Assembly (NCBI GenBank): GCA_024642115.1
Contig: JAHEBU010000004.1
Location: forward strand, 186,001 to 250,000
DNA from: Marivivens sp.
GTDB taxonomy: Bacteria; Pseudomonadota; Alphaproteobacteria; Rhodobacterales; Rhodobacteraceae
Length of the DNA: 64,000 bases
Direction of reading: 5' to 3'
Shown: one piece after another, positions 1 through 10,331 of the stretch
How the letters are laid out: each line of letters starts with the position of its first letter
Position numbering within the stretch: the first letter of the stretch is position 1
Notes under the pieces: model-generated
What the model saw: the letters and a program-made list of their open reading frames with translations, nothing else
Databases searched by the model: none
Told to the model about the DNA's origin: nothing
Made by a program: the position numbers and the translations under genes

Positions 1-378
1 GACAAGGTTCTTGCCGCCCACGACAACGTTTCGTTCTGGATTACGGGCGTGCTGGGTGAATTCGGACGGTGCCGTGGCGCACAGCTTGCGCGCCAGTCCA
101 CGGGGAATGCGCACCCGTTCGCCCTGCACGTCAGCCCCGGCATTGCGCCACAGGTCAAGCGCGGCAGGGTTTTCGACGAAATTGACGCCAATCTCTTCCA
201 GAACGGTTTCGGCGTTCCATTCGATGATCTGCAATGCTTCTTCATTGAGGACTTCAAAGTTCGGGATATTGCGCGTGATGAAACGAGCGGTCTCCACGCT
301 CACGGCGGTGCGTTCGGCCCGCCGTGCGGCGCCTCCGCCCCCGCGTACCCGGCGACCTGCTGCTGCGACATCCGACAT
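1..378 (-). CDS. Trimethylamine methyltransferase (MttB) family protein, N-terminal part, cut by window edge
   Basis: The minus strand is open from an ATG at 378 to the window edge: 126 codons without a stop. The start is Arg/Gly/Ala-rich, then comes a segment containing LNEEALQIIEWNAETVLEEIG and the helix-rich pattern ENPAALDLWRNAGADV, which is typical of the N-terminus of MttB-like methyltransferases. Family members move a methyl group from a quaternary or tertiary amine to a corrinoid protein; marine Rhodobacterales carry many paralogs that lack pyrrolysine. Substrate and catalytic region lie outside the window. The gene is divergent from guaA, with 182 bp between the two starts. The family call is fairly sure; the substrate is unknown. 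Confidence 0.75.
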   Translation of the reverse strand, partial: MSDVAAAGRRVRGGGGAARRAERTAVSVETARFITRNIPNFEVLNEEALQIIEWNAETVLEEIGVNFVENPAALDLWRNAGADVQGERVRIPRGLARKLCATAPSEFTQHARNPERNVVVGGKNLV

Positions 379-486
379 GGCGACCTCTTTGACTGTCTGG
401 TTCGGGTCCGGTTTAGCCGGGGCCGCTACCGCCGGTAAGGGCGATTGCGCCCTCTCACGCCCGAAAGCGACATCCGCACCGAGCGC

Positions 487-509
487 AAAATTCTTCGTCG
501 AAGAATTTT
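487..509. repeat. Perfect 23-bp palindrome, copy 1 of a dispersed family
   Basis: Eleven-base arms (AAAATTCTTCG and its complement) flank a single central T, followed by CGCCCC. A near-identical palindrome with the same CGCCCC tail occurs at 6567-6590 and a degenerate relative at 10949-10970. This copy lies between two divergent genes, so it is not placed as a terminator for either. The remaining 379-560 region shows no further feature beyond presumed promoters. Confidence 0.75.
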
Positions 510-560
510 CGCCCCGACCCACCCCTTGCACGTCATCATGGCCGCCCGTATTCCGAAGCA

Positions 561-2132
561 ATGACAGACCATCAGCGCCTTCTCATCATCGACTTCGGCT
601 CTCAGGTAACGCAACTGATCGCGCGTCGCCTGCGCGAGCTGAACGTCTATTGCGAAATACACCCCTATCAAAAAGTGACCGACGCCTTTCTGGCCGACTT
701 TGCGCCCAGGGCCGTGATCTTTTCAGGCGGCCCGGACAGCGTCACACGGGCCGGATCGCCCCGGCCGCCAAAATCAGTCTACACCCTTGGGGTGCCGATC
801 CTGGGCATCTGCTATGGCCAGCAGGCGATGATGGAGGATCTTGGCGGCAAGGTCGAAGGCGGCAAGATTTCCGGCGGCGGCGGCACGGCCGAATTCGGTC
901 GCGCCTTCGTCACCCCTGCCAATGACCGCCTACCTTTGCTGGACGGCTGGTTTGCGACCGACCGCGAACAAGTGTGGATGAGCCACGGCGACCATGTGGC
1001 CAAACTCGCCCCCGGTTTTCAGGTCTACGGCACCTCGCCCAATGCCCCCTTTGCGATCACGGCCGACCCCGATCGTCACTTTTATGCGGTACAGTTCCAC
1101 CCGGAAGTGCACCACACGCCGAATGGCGCGAAACTCTACGAAAATTTCGTGCGCATGGCCGGGTTCACCGGCGACTGGACGATGGATGCCTACCGCGAAC
1201 AGGCCATCGCCGCGATCCGCGATCAGGTCGGCGACAAAAAGGTCATCTGCGCCCTGTCTGGTGGGGTCGATTCCTCGGTCACCGCCATCCTGATCCACGA
1301 GGCGATTGGCGATCAGCTCACCTGCGTCTTTGTCGATCATGGCCTGTTGCGACTGGGCGAGGCCGAACAGGTCGTCACCATGTTCCGCGACCACTACAAC
1401 CTCAACCTGATCCATGCCGACGAATCCGATCTGTTTTTGGGCAAACTCGAAGGCGTCAGCGACCCCGAGACCAAGCGCAAGATCATCGGCGGCCTCTTCA
1501 TCGACGTGTTCCAGAAATACGCTGATGGCATCGAGGGGGCCGAGTTTCTGGCCCAAGGCACCCTCTACCCGGACGTTATTGAAAGCGTCAGTTTCAGCGG
1601 TGGTCCTTCGGTCACGATCAAGTCTCACCACAACGTCGGCGGCCTGCCCGAAAAGATGGGGCTGAAGCTGGTGGAACCGCTGCGCGAGTTGTTCAAGGAC
1701 GAAGTGCGCGCGCTGGGTCGCGAACTCGGCCTGCCCGACAGCTTCATCGGGCGCCACCCCTTCCCCGGCCCCGGCCTTGCCATCCGCTGCCCCGGCGAGA
1801 TCACCCGCGAAAAGCTCGAAATCCTGCGCAAGGCGGATGCCGTCTTTATCGACCAGATCCGCAAGCACGGGCTTTATAACGATATCTGGCAGGCGTTCGT
1901 GGCGATTCTGCCGGTGCGCACTGTGGGCGTGATGGGCGACGGACGGACCTACGATTTCGCCTGTGCGCTGCGGGCCGTGACCTCGGTCGATGGTATGACC
2001 GCAGACTATTATCCGTTTACCCATGATTTCCTCGGCGAAACTGCCACTCGGATCATCAATGAAGTGCAGGGGATCAACCGGGTGACCTACGACATCACGT
2101 CCAAGCCACCCGGTACCATCGAATGGGAATGA
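561..2132 (+). CDS. guaA: GMP synthase (glutamine-hydrolysing)
   Basis: Converts XMP to GMP with ATP and glutamine, the last step of guanine nucleotide synthesis in the cytosol. The 523 residues match the usual length. Residues about 7-200 form the class I glutamine amidotransferase, with nucleophile Cys84 in GICYGQQ and His180/Glu182 in FHPEV completing the triad. The ATP pyrophosphatase PP-loop SGGVDSS lies at 233-239, and the C-terminal dimerisation domain ends in PPGTIEWE, as in other GuaA proteins. An MFS gene follows 4 bases after the stop, suggesting co-transcription. Confidence 0.97.
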   Translation: MTDHQRLLIIDFGSQVTQLIARRLRELNVYCEIHPYQKVTDAFLADFAPRAVIFSGGPDSVTRAGSPRPPKSVYTLGVPILGICYGQQAMMEDLGGKVEGGKISGGGGTAEFGRAFVTPANDRLPLLDGWFATDREQVWMSHGDHVAKLAPGFQVYGTSPNAPFAITADPDRHFYAVQFHPEVHHTPNGAKLYENFVRMAGFTGDWTMDAYREQAIAAIRDQVGDKKVICALSGGVDSSVTAILIHEAIGDQLTCVFVDHGLLRLGEAEQVVTMFRDHYNLNLIHADESDLFLGKLEGVSDPETKRKIIGGLFIDVFQKYADGIEGAEFLAQGTLYPDVIESVSFSGGPSVTIKSHHNVGGLPEKMGLKLVEPLRELFKDEVRALGRELGLPDSFIGRHPFPGPGLAIRCPGEITREKLEILRKADAVFIDQIRKHGLYNDIWQAFVAILPVRTVGVMGDGRTYDFACALRAVTSVDGMTADYYPFTHDFLGETATRIINEVQGINRVTYDITSKPPGTIEWE

Positions 2133-2136
2133 TCCG

Positions 2137-3438
2137 GTGACAGCCCTGCGGCAGCGGTTTCTGTTCCGTCACCGCGACTTTGGCCTGTTTTGGCTGGGCA
2201 TGCTGCTGGTCAATGTCGCGGTGCAGATCGAGGCGGTGTCGATCGGCTGGCAGATCTATGGGTTGGCCCGGCTGGATCGCAGCGTCGAACAAAGCGCGTT
2301 TATGGTGGGCATGGTCGGACTTGTTCAGTTCCTACCACTGTTCGCGCTTACCCTGTTTGCAGGCATTCTTGCCGACCGGATGAACCGCAAGACCATCGTC
2401 GTGGCGGCCCTTGCCGTCGAGGTGGTCTGCGTTCTGGGGTTGGTTGGCGTGGCTCTGGAAGGCGAGGCGCGGTTCACCCATATTTTTCTGATTGCAGCCT
2501 TTTTTGGGGCGGCCCGGGCATTCCTGTCGCCTGCCGCCTCGGCCCTGACGCCGATGCTGGTGCCAAAATCCGACATGCCGCAGGCCATATCGCTCAAATC
2601 CCTGTCCTGGCAGGGGGCCGTCATCATCGGCCCGTGGATCGGCGGACTGCTCTGCGCGGTGTCAGTGGCCAGTGCCTATGCTGTGGCTTCGATCCTTTAT
2701 GCGGCAGGCGGGGCCACGATCCTGCTGCTGCGCGGCAATACGACGCCGCAGACCCAACCGGGCAGCCGCTGGCAGCAACTGCGCGAAGGACTGACCTATA
2801 CCTGGCAGAACAAGATCGTGTTTGGGGCGATCTCGCTCGACCTCTTTGCGGTGCTTTTGGGTGGGGCTACAGCGCTGTTGCCCGCCTTTGCCAGCGACAT
2901 CCTCAAGGTCGGCCCCGAGGGGTTCGGCATCCTCAGGTCCGGCCCTGCCATCGGGGCCGCAATCGTGGCACTGATCCTGTCGCGCTGGCCGCTGAAAACC
3001 AGGGCCGGGCCGCGGATGTTTCTGGCCGTGGGTGCATTCGGCCTTGCCACCATCGTCTTTGGCCTCAGCCAGAATATGTGGCTGTCGGTCGCCGCCCTGG
3101 CCGTTCTGGGCGGGGCCGACATGATTTCGGTCTATGTGCGCCAGACGCTGGTGCAGATCGTCACCCCCGACCACATGCGCGGGCGGGTGTCTTCGGTGTC
3201 AGGGCTATTCATATCGGGCTCTAACGAACTTGGCGAATTTGAAAGTGGCGTTGTGGCGCGGCTGATCGGCCCGGTGGGTGCGGCGGTATTTGGCGGGGTG
3301 GGAACACTGTTTGTCACGGCAGGCTGGTACAAGATGTTCCCGGCACTGGCACAGGCGGATCGGCTGGACGGCAGCGACCAGACCGAACAGACCATCGCGC
3401 CGCAATCGCTCAGCGCGCCGGCTTCGCCGGTGTCCTGA
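2137..3438 (+). CDS. MFS transporter (EntS-like)
   Basis: A 433-residue inner-membrane protein with about twelve hydrophobic segments. It begins RFLFRHRDFGLFWLG and carries the loop motif GILADRMNRK between helices 2 and 3, as in the MFS-3/EntS-type exporters. The GTG start at 2137 lies 4 bases after guaA, and the stop at 3438 directly abuts the GTG of the next transporter, so guaA and the two transporters probably share a transcript. Family members export siderophores, drugs or metabolites by proton antiport; no substrate can be read here. Confidence 0.85.
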   Translation: MTALRQRFLFRHRDFGLFWLGMLLVNVAVQIEAVSIGWQIYGLARLDRSVEQSAFMVGMVGLVQFLPLFALTLFAGILADRMNRKTIVVAALAVEVVCVLGLVGVALEGEARFTHIFLIAAFFGAARAFLSPAASALTPMLVPKSDMPQAISLKSLSWQGAVIIGPWIGGLLCAVSVASAYAVASILYAAGGATILLLRGNTTPQTQPGSRWQQLREGLTYTWQNKIVFGAISLDLFAVLLGGATALLPAFASDILKVGPEGFGILRSGPAIGAAIVALILSRWPLKTRAGPRMFLAVGAFGLATIVFGLSQNMWLSVAALAVLGGADMISVYVRQTLVQIVTPDHMRGRVSSVSGLFISGSNELGEFESGVVARLIGPVGAAVFGGVGTLFVTAGWYKMFPALAQADRLDGSDQTEQTIAPQSLSAPASPVS

Positions 3439-4314
3439 GTGACCGCCCTTCCTCTGCCCGCCTCTCCCGTCGTGCGCGCGGCACTCTGGATGATCGGCGC
3501 GATCGTGTCGTTCACGTCAATGGCGCTGGCGGGCCGCGCGGTCAGCTTTGAACTCGATACGTTCGAGATCATGCTCTATCGCAGCCTCACGGGTATCTTG
3601 ATCGTTCTGCTGGTGGGCTCGGCGGCGGGAACGCTAGGCCAAGTGACCCGGCGAACCCCCGGCCTGCACCTGATCCGAAATGTCGCCCATTTCACCGGAC
3701 AGAACCTGTGGTTCTATGCGTTGACTGTCCTGCCATTGGCGCAGGTCTTTGCGCTGGAATTCACTACGCCGATCTGGGTCATTCTGCTGTCACCCCTTTT
3801 GTTGGGGGAACGGATCACGGGGATCAAACTGATCGCGGCGGTGATCGGATTTTGCGGCATTCTGCTGGTTGCGCGACCCGATCAGGTCGGGCTCAATTCC
3901 GGGGTTGTTGCCGCGGCCACGGCGGCAATCGGCTTTGCACTGGCTGGCATCTTTACCCGCAAGCTCACGCAGACGGAAACCATCACCTGCATTCTGGTCT
4001 GGCTGACCGGGCTACAGGCGCTTTTCGGGCTGGTCTGCGCCGGATTTGACGGGGACATCGCCCTGCCCTCGGCACAGACCGCGCCGTTCCTTGTCCTGAT
4101 AGGCTGTGCCGGACTTCTGGCCCATTTTTGTCTGACCAAGGCGCTGTCGCTGGCCCCGGCCAGCATCGTCATGCCGATGGATTTTGTACGACTCCCTGTG
4201 ATCGCGGTCGTGGGGGCACTGGTCTACGGCGAAACCATTGCCCCGTTGGTGTTTGTCGGTGCGGCCCTGATCTTTGCTGGCAACTGGGTGAACCTGCGCA
4301 TGAATCGCCCGTAG
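3439..4314 (+). CDS. EamA/DMT-family transporter
   Basis: A 291-residue, ten-helix protein made of two EamA repeats of about 140 residues each. The N-terminal repeat has the family pattern FELDTFEIMLYRSLTG and the C-terminal repeat ends with PLVFVGAALIFAGNW. EamA proteins export amino acids or other small metabolites. Its GTG start follows the preceding MFS stop without a gap, so it is likely translationally coupled to it. The substrate is unknown. A second EamA gene lies 1.3 kb downstream but is not close in sequence. Confidence 0.85.
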   Translation: MTALPLPASPVVRAALWMIGAIVSFTSMALAGRAVSFELDTFEIMLYRSLTGILIVLLVGSAAGTLGQVTRRTPGLHLIRNVAHFTGQNLWFYALTVLPLAQVFALEFTTPIWVILLSPLLLGERITGIKLIAAVIGFCGILLVARPDQVGLNSGVVAAATAAIGFALAGIFTRKLTQTETITCILVWLTGLQALFGLVCAGFDGDIALPSAQTAPFLVLIGCAGLLAHFCLTKALSLAPASIVMPMDFVRLPVIAVVGALVYGETIAPLVFVGAALIFAGNWVNLRMNRP

Positions 4315-4433
4315 TGTAATTTTGTGACGCTACGGAGACGCCGAAACCCTGACGCGGCGTCACAAATTGACGCAGGGGGGTCGGATGTCTGAAATCAGCG
4401 CAGGTACACACTCATGTTACGGGGAGCGAGGAC

Positions 4434-5558
4434 ATGAAAAAGTTTCTGACGGCAGGTGCGGCATTGATGGTCAGCACCTCCATGGCGGGCGCAGTCGGTC
4501 TGGATCGATCCGGCCAGGGGATCAGTGCGCTGTTCGAGGAAGGCAGCTATGCCGAATTCAGCTTTGGCTACGTTATGCCCAGCCTGTCGGGCAATGACGT
4601 GGTGGCCTTCGGCGGAAGTCCCACGGGCAACGTGGCTGCCGAATACGGCGTCGCTGGACTGGCTTACAAGCAGCAGTTCAACGACCAGATCTCGTTCGCG
4701 GTGATCTTCGATCAGCCTTACGGGGCAGACATCTATTATCCCACCGCCGCAGCTGGCGGTTCGGTTGCCCTCGGTGGCACGGCAGCGACGCTCAGATCGT
4801 CGGCTGTGTCGGGCATTGGTCGCTATGAATTCGGCAACGGGTTCAGCGCCCATGCCGGTATTCGTGCGCAGACCGTTAGCGCCAATGTAACGTTGGGCGG
4901 GGCGGCATACGGTGGACTGAACGGCTATAACGTCAACCTGGGTTCGTCGACCGAGTATGGATACTTGGCCGGTGTGGCTTACGAAAAGCCAGAGATCGCC
5001 CTGCGGCTCGCTGTCACCTACTTTTCGGCCATCGACTATACCTTTGACACCCGCGAAAACTTTGCCCCCGGCGTCGTCTCGGGAAGCAAGGTAACGACGC
5101 CGCAGGCGGTCAACATCGATTTCCAGACCGGGATCGCCGCTGACACCCTGTTGCTAGCCAGCGTTCGCTGGGCGGATTACGGGACGGTTATCCTGTCGCC
5201 TGCCACGTTTGATGCGGTGACACCGGCAGAAACCAACACCTCGCTGACTGATATCGACAGCGGTTATGGCTATTCGGTCGGGATCGGCCGTCGCTTCAGC
5301 GACCAGCTGAGCGGGTCCGCGACCATCGGTTACGAACCGACTGGCGACATGCTTGTGTCTCCCCTCTCGCCCAGCAATGGCAACTATTCCATCGCTCTTG
5401 GCGCCCAGTACAAGGTCAACGACAACATGCGCGTGTCCGGCGGTATCCGCTATGTCGTACTAGGCGATGCGGATGCGCAGACAGCCGGCGCTGCCCGCTC
5501 CAACTTCACCGGCAACGATGCCGTCGCAATCGGGATCAAGGTCGCCTACAACTTCTGA
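4434..5558 (+). CDS. FadL/OmpP1-type outer-membrane beta-barrel protein
   Basis: A 374-residue secreted protein. Residues 1-20 form a Sec signal with a likely AGA cleavage site. The mature start GLDRSGQGISALFEEG matches the FadL/OmpP1 pattern preceding the hatch domain. The rest alternates short amphipathic strands, and the protein ends in AYNF, a typical aromatic barrel end for BAM insertion. FadL proteins take up long-chain fatty acids or other hydrophobic compounds; the exact substrate is not visible. The gene stands alone: 119 bp upstream from the EamA gene, and a strong terminator at 5581-5608. Confidence 0.85.
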   Translation: MKKFLTAGAALMVSTSMAGAVGLDRSGQGISALFEEGSYAEFSFGYVMPSLSGNDVVAFGGSPTGNVAAEYGVAGLAYKQQFNDQISFAVIFDQPYGADIYYPTAAAGGSVALGGTAATLRSSAVSGIGRYEFGNGFSAHAGIRAQTVSANVTLGGAAYGGLNGYNVNLGSSTEYGYLAGVAYEKPEIALRLAVTYFSAIDYTFDTRENFAPGVVSGSKVTTPQAVNIDFQTGIAADTLLLASVRWADYGTVILSPATFDAVTPAETNTSLTDIDSGYGYSVGIGRRFSDQLSGSATIGYEPTGDMLVSPLSPSNGNYSIALGAQYKVNDNMRVSGGIRYVVLGDADAQTAGAARSNFTGNDAVAIGIKVAYNF

Positions 5559-5580
5559 TCAGCCCCGCTGATCGCCATCA

Positions 5581-5608
5581 GGCCCCGCCCCAACCGGCGG
5601 GGCCTTTT
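5581..5608 (+). terminator. Rho-independent terminator of the FadL-type gene
   Basis: A perfect 9-bp stem (GGCCCCGCC with GGCGGGGCC) and a 6-base loop are followed directly by TTTT, 22 bases after the porin stop codon. Confidence 0.88.
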
Positions 5609-5662
5609 CGTTGGCGCAGGTTTCGGATTGTGACGTCTATCCGCGCCGACTAGAGCTGAGCG

Positions 5663-6580
5663 ATGAACTTGCCCCCACAAAAAACCATGTCCCTGCGCGC
5701 CTGGATCGAAATGGGCTTGCTGGCCTTGATCTGGGGCGGGTCCTTTGTGGCAAACCGTGTGGCGCTGGATGACCTCGGCGTCTTTACCGTGGTTGCGTTT
5801 CGGGTGCTGGGGGCCTGTGGGCTGCTCTGGGTCTATGTGGCGGCGACCCAACTGCCGGTGCCAAAGGCGCCGCGCCTCTGGCTGGCGTTTCTGGTCATGG
5901 GGCTGCTGAACAACGCGATCCCGTTCACGCTGATCACATGGGGGCAACTTACGATCCCGTCCGGGCTGGCGGCCATTCTGAACGCTTCGACCGCGATCCT
6001 GGGCGTGCTTGTGGCGGCCATTGTGTTCCGGGATGAAACGCTGACGCTGCGCAAGGGGCTGGGCGTGGCCACAGGATTTGCAGGGGTCGTGATCGTGATC
6101 GGCTACGCCACCCTTACCCGGTTCGATCCGACCTCGGTCGCACAATTGGCCCTGCTGGGGGCGGCCCTGTCCTATGCCTTTGCGGCGGCCTGGGCGCGAA
6201 AAATGCTTGCGGGGGTCAAACCGCAGGTCGCGGCAGCGGGGATGCTAACCGGATCGACGCTGATCATGGTGCCGGTGGCGCTGATCCACGACGGCGTTCC
6301 CGGCTTGACCCACGGCTGGCATGTTTGGCTGGCGCTGGGGCATCTGGCACTGATGTCCACGGCCATCGCATATCTCATTTATTACCGGTTGATCGGCATG
6401 GCGGGGGCGGGCAATACGAGCCTGGTGACGCTGCTTGTCGCGCCAATCGCCATCGTCATGGGCGCGATCCTGTTGGGGGAAACGCTGCTATTTCGGGCCT
6501 ACCTGGGTTTCGGGATAATCGCCCTGGGGCTGGCCATTCTGGACGGGCGGCTCGTGCGGGGCGCCAGAAAATTCTTCTAG
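5663..6580 (+). CDS. EamA/DMT-family transporter
   Basis: A 305-residue membrane protein with ten hydrophobic helices in two EamA repeats. Typical patterns are LALIWGGSFVANRVALDDLG at the start and the second-repeat stretch LALMSTAIAYLIYYRLI. The last codons and the stop lie inside the perfect palindrome at 6567-6590, so the C-terminal RKFF is encoded by repeat sequence; the ancestral stop may have been displaced when the repeat arrived. Substrate unknown. Confidence 0.87.
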   Translation: MNLPPQKTMSLRAWIEMGLLALIWGGSFVANRVALDDLGVFTVVAFRVLGACGLLWVYVAATQLPVPKAPRLWLAFLVMGLLNNAIPFTLITWGQLTIPSGLAAILNASTAILGVLVAAIVFRDETLTLRKGLGVATGFAGVVIVIGYATLTRFDPTSVAQLALLGAALSYAFAAAWARKMLAGVKPQVAAAGMLTGSTLIMVPVALIHDGVPGLTHGWHVWLALGHLALMSTAIAYLIYYRLIGMAGAGNTSLVTLLVAPIAIVMGAILLGETLLFRAYLGFGIIALGLAILDGRLVRGARKFF

Positions 6581-6590
6581 AAGAATTTTC
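6567..6590. repeat. Perfect 24-bp palindrome, copy 2
   Basis: Twelve-base arms (GAAAATTCTTCT and complement) with no spacer, followed by GCCCC as in copy 1 at 487-509. It spans the stop codon of the EamA gene (6578-6580). No T tract follows, so a conventional terminator is unproven. Confidence 0.8.
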
Positions 6591-6613
6591 GCCCCTCGGA
6601 TACGCACGGGCGC

Positions 6614-7477
6614 ATGATCTATAACACCGCCCAGGACTGGCTGTCCGCCCCGCGCAAACGCATCCTGTTCTTCGGCATGTCCGGGCTGGGCAAGACGCAT
6701 CTGTCCAATATCCTGCGAACACAGGGCGACTGGTTTCACTATTCCGTCGATTACCGGATCGGCACGCGGTACATGGGCGAACTGATCGCCGACAATGCCA
6801 AGCGCGAAGCGATGAAGGTGCCGTTTTTGCGGGACCTTTTGATGTCGGATTCGATCTACATCGGATCGAACATCACCTTCGACAACCTCAACCCGGTCTC
6901 GACCTATCTGGGCAAACCCGGCGACCCGGCCAAGGGTGGGCTGCCCTTTGCCGAATACACGCACAGGCAGGCCCAGTTTCGCCACGCGGAAGAGGCAGCG
7001 CTGCTGGACACCGCAGATTTCATCGACCGGGCACAGGCCCTGTACCAATACCCCCATTTCGTCTGCGACACGGGCGGATCCATCTGCGAATGGGTCAACC
7101 CCGACGATCCGACCGATCCGATCCTGTCGGCGCTTTCTGACCAGTGCCTGATGATCTGGATCGAAGGGACAGAGGCACACACGTCCGACCTGATCCGCCG
7201 GTTCGACAAGGCGCCCAAACCGATGGCCTACCAGCCGGAATTCCTGTCGCGGGTATGGGCGCAATATCTAAGCGAAAACAACGTGTCCGAGAACGACGTT
7301 GATCCTGATGCCTTCATCCGCTGGACCTATGCACAGGCGCTGGCGCATCGCCAGCCGCGGTACAAGGCTATGGCGGACATCTGGGGGCTGACTGTCAGCG
7401 CGCATGATGTGGGCCTTGTGCGCAGTGCTGACGATCTGACGGCGTTGGTTGCCCGCGCCCTTGAGATGCGGGGCTGA
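6614..7477 (+). CDS. P-loop ATP-binding protein, function unknown
   Basis: A 287-residue cytosolic protein with a clear Walker A motif at residues 21-28 (GMSGLGKT) directly after a hydrophobic strand. Later conserved-looking patches include HYSVDYRIGTRYMGE and a CDTGGSICEW segment. I recognise this layout as a conserved hypothetical ATPase of Rhodobacterales but know no experimental function. It lies 33 bases after the EamA gene and 42 bases before metA, in the same direction. Confidence 0.75.
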   Translation: MIYNTAQDWLSAPRKRILFFGMSGLGKTHLSNILRTQGDWFHYSVDYRIGTRYMGELIADNAKREAMKVPFLRDLLMSDSIYIGSNITFDNLNPVSTYLGKPGDPAKGGLPFAEYTHRQAQFRHAEEAALLDTADFIDRAQALYQYPHFVCDTGGSICEWVNPDDPTDPILSALSDQCLMIWIEGTEAHTSDLIRRFDKAPKPMAYQPEFLSRVWAQYLSENNVSENDVDPDAFIRWTYAQALAHRQPRYKAMADIWGLTVSAHDVGLVRSADDLTALVARALEMRG

Positions 7478-7519
7478 CTGGATTATCTGTCGCCTTCCGC
7501 CGATCCCGAGGACCCGAAA

Positions 7520-8443
7520 ATGCCCATCAAACTGCCCGAAAATCTGCCGGCCTTTGACGTTCTGACCCGTGAAGGGGTCATGGTCATGTCCGAAGAGCGG
7601 GCAGCGCGGCAGGATATCCGGCCGCTGCGGTTCGGCCTTCTCAACCTCATGCCCAAAAAGATCCAGACCGAAAACCAGTTTGCCCGGCTTTTGGGGGCCA
7701 CGCCGCTCCAGATCGAACTCAGCCTGATCCGGATGACTGAACATCAGACGAAAAACACCGCCGCCGAACATATGGAAGAATTCTATCGCCCGTTTGCCGA
7801 AGTGGCCGATGCGGGGGACAAGTTCGACGGGCTGATCATCACCGGCGCGCCCATCGAACATCTGCCGTTCGAAGAGGTGACCTACTGGGATGAACTCAAA
7901 CTGGTGTTCGACTGGACGCAGAGCCATGTGCAGTCCACCTTTGGGGTCTGCTGGGGCGGAATGGCGATGATCTATCACTTTCACGGGGTGCAAAAGCACC
8001 TGCTGGATCACAAGGTGTTCGGTTGCTACCGCCACATCAACAACGCCCCGCAAAGCCCATATCTGCGCGGGTTTTCCGACGATTGCGTGGTGCCCGTCAG
8101 CCGCTGGACGGAAATGCGCCGGGACGAGATCATGGCGGCCCCCGGTCTAAATATCCTGATCGACGACCCCGAAAGCGGACCGTCGCTGGTCGAGGATGCG
8201 GCCCACCGGGCGCTCTACATCTTTGATCATATCGAATACGACAAGGGGACGCTGAAAGAGGAATACGACCGGGACATCGCGGCAGGCACACCGATCAACG
8301 TGCCGCGAAACTATTACCCCAAGGATGACCCGACGTTACCCCCCCAGAACCGCTGGAGAAGTCACGCTCACCTTCTATATGGCAATTGGATAAACGAGAT
8401 TTATCAATCAACGCCGTATGATTTGAATGACATTGGCCGCTAA
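7520..8443 (+). CDS. metA: Homoserine O-acyltransferase MetA (probably acetyl-CoA dependent)
   Basis: First committed step of methionine synthesis: acylation of homoserine. The 307 residues match MetA, with [14 protein letters not shown] near residue 42, nucleophile Cys144 in FGVCWGG, and the HIE pair corresponding to the catalytic His/Glu. In place of the Gly found after GAPL in E. coli MetA (position 111) this protein has Glu113 (GAPIE). That Glu marks acetyl-CoA rather than succinyl-CoA users in the family, so the product is probably O-acetylhomoserine. No SAM riboswitch fits in the 42-base leader. The 3' end overlaps the next gene by 17 bases. Confidence 0.95.
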   Translation: MPIKLPENLPAFDVLTREGVMVMSEERAARQDIRPLRFGLLNLMPKKIQTENQFARLLGATPLQIELSLIRMTEHQTKNTAAEHMEEFYRPFAEVADAGDKFDGLIITGAPIEHLPFEEVTYWDELKLVFDWTQSHVQSTFGVCWGGMAMIYHFHGVQKHLLDHKVFGCYRHINNAPQSPYLRGFSDDCVVPVSRWTEMRRDEIMAAPGLNILIDDPESGPSLVEDAAHRALYIFDHIEYDKGTLKEEYDRDIAAGTPINVPRNYYPKDDPTLPPQNRWRSHAHLLYGNWINEIYQSTPYDLNDIGR

Positions 8444-9410
8444 ACTTCTGATCGGACTGGTCGTTCTGGTGTCTGCTGCGACCGCATTGGTGCAATGGCG
8501 CGCCGGTCTGCGCGAGGCGGTGGGAATGGCCGCCTATCCGCCGGAAGGGCAGGTGTTGCAAGTGAACGGTGTGCAGGTCCACGCTGTAATCATGGGCAGC
8601 GGCCCCGATCTGGTGTTGATCCACGGGGCCAGCGGGAACACCCGCGACCTGACCTTTGACCTCGCCCCGGAACTGGCCAAACGCTACAGGGTGATCGTGT
8701 TCGACCGACCGGGTATGGGCTATACCGGGCATACCGATCCGGCCTATTCGAACGCGTGGTCGCGGGCGTCCGAGACGCCTGCCGAACAGGCGATCCTGTT
8801 GCAAGCGGCGGCGGCCCAACTGGGCGCGGATAGACCCATCGTCATGGGCCATTCGTTTGGTGTGGCCGTTGCCTTGGCTTGGGCGATCGAACGGCCGGAC
8901 AACATCGCGGCCCTTATTGACGTGTCCGGCGTGTCGAACCCTTGGCCGGGCGATCTGGATATACAGTACCGCGTTATCGGCAGCCCAGTCGGCGGGTCAA
9001 TCATCGCCCCGCTCGTCACCGCTTTTGTAACGGACGGGTATGTGGAACAGGCCATCGAAGGTATCTTTGCGCCGCAAAAGGCCCCCGCAGGCTATGCACA
9101 TGCGGTCGGTGCCCCCCTGACCGTGCGGCGTGACAGCTTTCGCACCAACGCGCGGCAGGTAAATAACGTCCTGCCGATCATCAGGGCGATGGTGTCGCAC
9201 TATGCAGACATCACCATCCCGGTCGAAATCGTCCACGGCGACGCCGATACCATCGTGCCGATCGACGTTCATTCGATCCCGCTCAGCCAGGAAATCCTCG
9301 GTGCGCACCTGACCATCCTGCCCGGCATCGGCCACATGCCAACCCACGTCGCCATGCCCGACGTGATCGCCGCCATCGACCGCGCCGCCACCCGCGCCGG
9401 ATTGCGCTGA
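8427..9410 (+). CDS. Alpha/beta hydrolase with N-terminal membrane anchor
   Basis: A 327-residue protein. Residues 5-22 form a hydrophobic anchor or signal. The hydrolase fold follows, with oxyanion motif HGASG (66-70), nucleophile elbow GHSFG with Ser143, an Asp in HGDADTIVP and the final His in GIGHMP, so the triad is intact. The start overlaps metA by 17 bases. Substrate not predictable; lipase, esterase or haloperoxidase-like roles are all possible. Confidence 0.85.
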   Translation: MTLAAKLLIGLVVLVSAATALVQWRAGLREAVGMAAYPPEGQVLQVNGVQVHAVIMGSGPDLVLIHGASGNTRDLTFDLAPELAKRYRVIVFDRPGMGYTGHTDPAYSNAWSRASETPAEQAILLQAAAAQLGADRPIVMGHSFGVAVALAWAIERPDNIAALIDVSGVSNPWPGDLDIQYRVIGSPVGGSIIAPLVTAFVTDGYVEQAIEGIFAPQKAPAGYAHAVGAPLTVRRDSFRTNARQVNNVLPIIRAMVSHYADITIPVEIVHGDADTIVPIDVHSIPLSQEILGAHLTILPGIGHMPTHVAMPDVIAAIDRAATRAGLR

Positions 9411-9461
9411 CTGCGGGCCATCCCCATAGTACCCCAAAGGACCCATTGCCCGGAGGATACC

Positions 9462-10331
9462 ATGGACCTGCCCTTCAACGGCGAAATCAGCCGCTATTTC
9501 CGCGAGGACGCCCCGGCAGAGGTGCGCAAGGCCATCGAAAAGGCAGACAAGGACGACATCCTCGACAGCGACTTCCCTTACAAGGAAGAGATTAAGAACA
9601 AGATCTACGACGCCGAGATGGCCGCCTTGCAGATCGAACTGGCGCGACTTCAGGCCTGGGTCAAGGAAACGGGACAGCGGATCGCCATTGTCTTTGAAGG
9701 GCGCGACGCGGCAGGCAAAGGTGGGACGATCAACTGGTTCCACGCCAACCTCAACCCGCGCGGCGCCCGAGTCGTGGCCTTGTCCAAACCGACCGAGACT
9801 GAGGCCGGGCAATGGTATTTTCAGCGCTACATCCAGCACCTGCCGGCCAAGGGCGAGATCGTGTTCTTTGACCGCAGCTGGTACAATCGGGGCATCGTCG
9901 AACATGTTTTCGGGTTCTGCACCCCCACCCAGCGCGAGGCGTGGTTCAAACAGGTGCCAGAGTTTGAACGGATGATCACCGGGGACGGCATCCGGCTGTT
10001 CAAGATCTGGCTCAACGTCGGCCGGGCCTCGCAGCTGAAACGGTTTCTGGACCGCGAGGCCGATCCGCTCAAACAGTGGAAGCTGAGCCAGATCGACGTG
10101 GACGGTCTGGCCAAATGGGACGCCTATACCAAGGCTATCAAGGAAACGCTGGACCGCACAGACCTGCCTTCTGCCCCCTGGACCATCGTGCGATCCGACG
10201 ACAAGAAACGGGCGCGGCTGAACGCCATCAGGTCGGTCCTGTGTTGCATCCCCTACGACCGAAAGGACGAAAAGGCATTGGGCGAAATCGACCCCAAGAT
10301 CGCCGGGGGCACCGACCTCTGGAATGGCTAA
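9462..10331 (+). CDS. ppk2: Polyphosphate kinase 2
   Basis: Transfers phosphate between polyphosphate and nucleoside diphosphates or monophosphates. The 289 residues match single-domain PPK2. Walker A is [10 protein letters not shown] at 79-88, the lid and Walker B region contains [10 protein letters not shown], and the conserved [15 protein letters not shown] segment follows. A GGAGG-type ribosome site lies 8 bases before the ATG. The 3' end overlaps a TetR gene by 8 bases, so the two are probably coupled. Confidence 0.95.
   Translation: MDLPFNGEISRYFREDAPAEVRKAIEKADKDDILDSDFPYKEEIKNKIYDAEMAALQIELARLQAWVKETGQRIAIVFEGRDAAGKGGTINWFHANLNPRGARVVALSKPTETEAGQWYFQRYIQHLPAKGEIVFFDRSWYNRGIVEHVFGFCTPTQREAWFKQVPEFERMITGDGIRLFKIWLNVGRASQLKRFLDREADPLKQWKLSQIDVDGLAKWDAYTKAIKETLDRTDLPSAPWTIVRSDDKKRARLNAIRSVLCCIPYDRKDEKALGEIDPKIAGGTDLWNG

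Noticed and set aside
7478-7519. SAM riboswitch before metA
   Set aside because: The 42-base leader is too short and shows no riboswitch-like pairing.
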